NCBI GenBank assembly: GCA_036311285.1
Contig: JAXJQF010000027.1
Span: 1-15,951 of the forward strand
From: JAXJQF01 sp036311285
GTDB lineage: Bacteria > Pseudomonadota > Gammaproteobacteria > Enterobacterales > Succinivibrionaceae
DNA: 15,951 bases
Reading direction: 5' to 3'
Below the pieces are notes generated by a model. The model worked only from the letters and a program-made list of their open reading frames with translations, was not told where the DNA came from and did no database searches. Shown here piece after piece: positions 12,796 through 15,951 of the stretch (position 1 is the stretch's first letter; every line of letters begins with the position of its first letter). Both the position numbers and the translations under genes were made by a program.

Positions 12796-14091
12796 ATGAA
12801 AATATTTAGAAATATAATGAAAGTGTTTACCTTGTTGTTTGTTTGCTCTAATGTGGCTCATGCAGCATTAGATTTAGAAATAACAGGTGGAACAAATGCG
12901 GGAAGAAAAATTGCGATTGTAGATATAAAGGATTCAGCTCAGACTGGTGTTGATATTGCTTCAGTTGTGCGTGCTGATTTAACCTACTCAGGGACATTCT
13001 CTCCATTAAAGGACTCAGGCATGTTTGCAAAGCCTTCAACTTTAAGTGAAGTAAATGTTGGTGACTTTGAAATGGGGACGGAAGCTGTAGTAGTTGGTAC
13101 GATCAGTCCTTCATTAAAGAAAGAAAAAACATATAGTTTAAAGGTTGAGTTAATCTTATTATCAATGGGTAAGGCTATTTTACGTTCAACTTTAAACGCT
13201 GAGATTCCTCATTCAATGTTAAAGGGATATGCACATGAAGTTAGTAATTTCGTGTACGAGAAGTTAACAGGTATTAAAGGAGCGTTTGATACAAAGATTA
13301 CTTATGTTCGTTATAATCCTAATTCAAAGCATCATTATGAATTGTGGATTAGTGATTATGATGGTGCAAATAGTAAACGTTTGTTAATTTCTTCTCAACC
13401 ATTTATGAGTCCAAGTTGGAGTCATGATAATTCTAAGATTGTATATGTGTCTTTTGAAAACAGAAAAGCTGAAATCTTTGAAATAGATATTGCAACAAAG
13501 AAGAGAACAAAATTAACTAGTTTTAAGGGATTAAATGGTAACCCTGTTTATTCTCATGATGGTACAAAGATTGCGATGGTTTTATCAAAGGATGGAAATC
13601 CAGAGATTTATGTTCTTAACACTCAAACTAAATCATTAAAGAGAATCACAAATAATCGTGCAATTGATACTGAACCATCATGGTCTCATGATGATAAGTC
13701 TTTATATTTTGTATCAGATAGATTTGGCAGACCTCAGATTTACAACGTCGATTTATCGAGTGGTAAGGTTGAGAAGGTGACTAGTCAATCAATTGCTAAC
13801 TATACTCCAAAATCTTTTAATAATGGTCAAGGATTGATACTAATTAATAAAGGAACTAATGGTTTTAAAGTTACAAGATATGATTTTGATGGGGGATTTT
13901 ATCCATTAACTATGACACACATGGACGAAGCTGTAACAGTTTCGCCAAATGGAGCAATGATTATCTACAGTACTACCCATAATAACGCAAAGAGATTGGG
14001 ATTGGTCTCAACTGATGGAAGATATAACGGTTATTTACCAACAGGTGTAGGTGATGTATACGCTCCGTCTTGGTCAAATTATAAAAAGTAG
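12796..14091 (+). CDS. tolB: TolB, periplasmic beta-propeller of Tol-Pal
   Basis: Periplasmic partner of Pal, released from it by TolA action. The 431-residue precursor has a signal peptide with cleavage expected after AHA (residue 23), giving a mature N-terminus ALDLEI, which is the segment that in E. coli TolB inserts or swings out to bind TolA. The N-terminal domain runs to about 165. A six-bladed propeller follows, visible as repeated PSWSHD / YSHDG blocks (SPSWSHDNSKIVYVS, NPVYSHDGTKIAM, EPSWSHDDKSLYFVS, and the final APSWSNY). The ribosome-binding site (AAGG 12779-12782) is 13 bases from the chosen ATG, unusually far; the second ATG at 12817 would shorten the signal peptide but has no better site. 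Confidence 0.95.
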   Translation: MKIFRNIMKVFTLLFVCSNVAHAALDLEITGGTNAGRKIAIVDIKDSAQTGVDIASVVRADLTYSGTFSPLKDSGMFAKPSTLSEVNVGDFEMGTEAVVVGTISPSLKKEKTYSLKVELILLSMGKAILRSTLNAEIPHSMLKGYAHEVSNFVYEKLTGIKGAFDTKITYVRYNPNSKHHYELWISDYDGANSKRLLISSQPFMSPSWSHDNSKIVYVSFENRKAEIFEIDIATKKRTKLTSFKGLNGNPVYSHDGTKIAMVLSKDGNPEIYVLNTQTKSLKRITNNRAIDTEPSWSHDDKSLYFVSDRFGRPQIYNVDLSSGKVEKVTSQSIANYTPKSFNNGQGLILINKGTNGFKVTRYDFDGGFYPLTMTHMDEAVTVSPNGAMIIYSTTHNNAKRLGLVSTDGRYNGYLPTGVGDVYAPSWSNYKK

Positions 14092-14103
14092 AACTTGATC
14101 ACG

Positions 14104-14133
14104 TTGCTGAAAATAGTGATTGTTAGATATATA
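14104..14133 (+). promoter_or_regulatory. Possible internal promoter before pal
   Basis: TTGCTG (14104-14109), 18 bases, TATATA (14128-14133), inside the 84-base tolB-pal gap, the widest gap in this gene series. It could raise Pal and CpoB output over the motor genes. Matches of this quality are common in AT-rich DNA. Confidence 0.25.
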
Positions 14134-14175
14134 AATATATACTAAATTTAAGACATAAAAATAAAGGAAAGTTGT

Positions 14176-14727
14176 ATGAAAAACAAATATATAGTAGGGA
14201 TTTTTGGTTTAAGTATTATTGCATTATTATCAGGTTGTGCTACTTCAAATAGTGAACCTGGTGCATTAGTAGAAGATGCTACAGATGTTGAACCTATTAC
14301 AAATGTAGAAGATGGTGCAGTTATTGTTGGTGATAATTATGTATCTGAAAATGATGGTTTAACTTTATCTGAAGACGCAAAAGTTAAGTTGGAAGCGTTA
14401 AAGCAGGACGCTGTAATTGGATTCGCTTATGATAGTGATGCAATCAGTCCTGAATATATGACTTTATTACAAACTCATGCTGAATTTTTACGTGATAATA
14501 TCAGCGTGAAGATTATTATCGAAGGTCATACAGATGAAAGAGGTACTCTTGAATATAACGTTGCTTTAGGTGAAAGAAGAGCACGTTCTGTTGCTAGATA
14601 TCTGTTAAATTTAGGTGTTACTCCTGAACAGATCTCAATTGTTAGCTATGGTGAAGAAAAGCCTGCTGTAGTTGGTCATACTGAATCTGCTTGGATGAAG
14701 AATAGAAGAGCTGTTATTGTTTACTAA
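14176..14727 (+). CDS. pal: Pal, peptidoglycan-associated lipoprotein
   Basis: Outer-membrane lipoprotein that grips peptidoglycan and is mobilised by TolB/TolA at division sites. The 183-residue precursor has a lipobox LLSGC with lipidated C21; the following residues (ATSN) do not give an Asp at +2, consistent with outer-membrane sorting. An acidic linker (about 30-68) leads to the OmpA-like domain (about 70-183), with IIIEGHTDERGTLEYNVALG and GERRARSV. D120 and R135 correspond to the residues that bind diaminopimelate in this family. AAGGA lies seven bases before ATG. Confidence 0.96.
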   Translation: MKNKYIVGIFGLSIIALLSGCATSNSEPGALVEDATDVEPITNVEDGAVIVGDNYVSENDGLTLSEDAKVKLEALKQDAVIGFAYDSDAISPEYMTLLQTHAEFLRDNISVKIIIEGHTDERGTLEYNVALGERRARSVARYLLNLGVTPEQISIVSYGEEKPAVVGHTESAWMKNRRAVIVY

Positions 14728-14779
14728 TCAAGTGTTATATAGTTAGTAAATAGTAATTAGAATTAAAGAAGGAACTCTT

Positions 14780-15514
14780 ATGCAAAAAGTCCGTAATAGA
14801 GTTTTAATGATTGTAGCTTTAACAATTTCGGCTTGGCCAATGTTTGCAAACGCTGGTGTTTCAGACGCTGATTTTGCTAAATTGCAAAGACAGTTAAATG
14901 CTAGAGATACAGCTATATTAGATATGCAAAATCAGATGTCAGTTCAAGAAGCTACAATTAGAGAACTTCAAGGTAAGATTGATGATTTGTCTAATATAGT
15001 ATCTAATCTTCAAAATACTATTAATAACCTTAAAAAGGATGCACCGGTTAATGTAGTAAAAGAGTTAGATGTTCCATCTGATTTTAAGACTACAGAACTT
15101 CAAAAAACAAATGTATCCGAAAAAGGTGTTGTAGCTGTTAACAATCAAGAGCAAGAAGATTATGATACTGCTTATAATTTTGTGAAAACAAATGATTTTG
15201 CGAAAGCTCAATCTTTGTTTACACAATTTATAAAAAAGTATCCTAATTCATCTTTAGTTGCTAATTGCTACTATTGGAAAGGTCAGATGTTTTTCAAAGA
15301 TAAGAAGTATGTAGAAGCAAAAGAAAATTTCTTAAGCGTAACTAAATACAAAACTTCTTCGAAGCGTGCAGATTCTGTATATAAATTAGGTCAAATTTAT
15401 GAATTTCAAGGTGATAAAGAAAAAGCTTCAAAGTATTATCAACTAGTTTTAAAGAGCTATCCTGATTCAACCGAAGCTCAGCTTGCACAAAATTCATTGA
15501 TTAAACTTAAATAA
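14780..15514 (+). CDS. cpoB: CpoB (YbgF), division coordinator of the Tol-Pal system
   Basis: Periplasmic protein that in E. coli coordinates Tol-Pal constriction with peptidoglycan synthase PBP1B/LpoB. The 244-residue precursor has a signal peptide ending ANA (cleavage after residue 25), a trimerising coiled coil (about 28-86) and a linker. A TPR region follows (about 126-240), in which AYNFVKTNDFAKAQSLFTQF, ANCYYWKGQMFFKDKKYVEA and YKLGQIYEFQGDKEKASKYY are successive repeats, the layout of the family. AAGGA lies six bases before ATG. It closes the tol-pal series; a strong terminator follows. Confidence 0.95.
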   Translation: MQKVRNRVLMIVALTISAWPMFANAGVSDADFAKLQRQLNARDTAILDMQNQMSVQEATIRELQGKIDDLSNIVSNLQNTINNLKKDAPVNVVKELDVPSDFKTTELQKTNVSEKGVVAVNNQEQEDYDTAYNFVKTNDFAKAQSLFTQFIKKYPNSSLVANCYYWKGQMFFKDKKYVEAKENFLSVTKYKTSSKRADSVYKLGQIYEFQGDKEKASKYYQLVLKSYPDSTEAQLAQNSLIKLK

Positions 15515-15534
15515 AAGTTTGATTTAGTTCAAAA

Positions 15535-15572
15535 AATGGGCGTGTTTGCATTAAACATGCCCATTATTTATT
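15535..15572 (+). terminator. Terminator at the end of the tol-pal series
   Basis: AATGGGCGTGTTT (15535-15547) pairs with AAACATGCCCATT (15553-15565), 13 bp with one G-U, loop GCATT, then ATTTATT. It is the first strong terminator after the region upstream of ruvA, so it probably ends the whole series. Confidence 0.85.
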
Positions 15573-15620
15573 CAGATACTTATAAAAGTAAAAAAAATTA
15601 AAAAAAATTTAAAATTTTGC

Positions 15621-15648
15621 TTGCATGATTTTAAAAATATAGTAATAT
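15621..15648 (+). promoter_or_regulatory. Candidate promoter of the tRNA cluster
   Basis: TTGCAT (15621-15626), 16 bases, TAATAT (15643-15648); an overlapping alternative is TTGCTT (15617-15622) with TATAGT (15638-15643). A/T-rich sequence lies just upstream, and the first tRNA begins 37 bases later. Confidence 0.5.
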
Positions 15649-15685
15649 AGCAACCGTTGAGTGAGCAACAAAACGATAGTGGTAA

Positions 15686-15761
15686 GGGTCGTTAGCTCAG
15701 TCGGTAGAGCAGCGGACTTTTAATCCGTTGGTCGACAGTTCGAATCTGTCACGACCCACCA
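15686..15761 (+). tRNA. tRNA-Lys (anticodon UUU)
   Basis: 76 bases including encoded CCA. The acceptor stem GGGTCGT pairs with ACGACCC. D-loop sequence AGCTCAGTCGGTAGAGC is present. The anticodon stem CGGA/TCCG encloses CTTTTAA, with anticodon TTT at 15719-15721. The T arm contains GTTCGAAT. Very close to E. coli tRNA-Lys in layout. Confidence 0.97.
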
Positions 15762-15785
15762 ATCACTCAATAATACTACGGATGT

Positions 15786-15861
<76 letters not shown>

Positions 15862-15872
15862 TGTAGCCCAGT

Positions 15873-15948
15873 GGTCGCTTAGCTCAGCTGGGAGAGCATC
15901 TCCCTTACAAGGAGGAGGTCATAGGTTCGATCCCTATAGCGACCACCA
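15873..15948 (+). tRNA. tRNA-Val (anticodon UAC)
   Basis: 76 bases with encoded CCA. The acceptor stem GGTCGCT pairs with AGCGACC. The anticodon stem CTCC/GGAG encloses CTTACAA, with anticodon TAC at 15906-15908. The T arm contains GTTCGATC. It lies 11 bases after the second tRNA-Lys. Lys and Val tRNAs directly after ybgF are also the arrangement in E. coli. The cluster may continue past the window. Confidence 0.97.
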
Positions 15949-15951
15949 TGA

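Overview
This AT-rich window (roughly one third G+C by eye) reads as chromosomal DNA of a low-GC gammaproteobacterium. The backbone is the gammaproteobacterial order ruvA-ruvB-ybgC-tolQ-tolR-tolA-tolB-pal-ybgF followed by a Lys/Lys/Val tRNA cluster, with sohB-topA nearby as in enterics. An MshA-like type IV pilin gene suggests the Aeromonadales side, possibly Succinivibrionaceae. That placement is inference from gene order and protein style, not a phylogeny.

Left part (1-1690). The window opens inside an insertion sequence, probably ISL3 family, whose right end (to 123) sits in the first 20 bases of a second pilin gene. That gene is now only a 5' stub with its leader (124-246). An intact, cysteine-rich, MshA-like pilin gene with an almost identical leader lies about 1 kb further on, on the minus strand (587-1150). 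The region between them holds a possible 16-residue ORF and a strong terminator. After 1252, a long AT-rich spacer leads into a structured, G-rich leader (1550-1641) ahead of the next gene.

Middle part (1694-8125). This contains a SetA/SetB-type sugar efflux transporter with its terminator, the S49 membrane protease SohB behind a TTGACA promoter and a cluster of TAGTTAACTA-type palindromes, DNA topoisomerase I, and the nicotinamide riboside-type transporter PnuC. PnuC is preceded by a compact hairpin ending in a U-run. This may be only topA's terminator, or an attenuator/riboswitch for pnuC.

Right part (8418-15514). One long collinear series begins with the RuvA/RuvB branch-migration motor and continues into YbgC thioesterase and the complete Tol-Pal envelope machine: the TolQ/TolR proton motor, the TolA tether, periplasmic TolB, the lipoprotein Pal and CpoB/YbgF. 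There is no internal terminator, gaps are mostly below 90 bases, and the series ends at a clear terminator (15535-15572). tRNA-Lys(UUU), tRNA-Lys(CUU) and tRNA-Val(UAC) close the window. ruvC is not next to ruvA here.

Most of the window is conserved housekeeping. The non-routine material is the duplicated pilin leader with the IS insertion, the two candidate structured leaders (setA-like and pnuC), the sohB leader palindromes, and a TolA lacking the usual serine of its S-x3-H motif.
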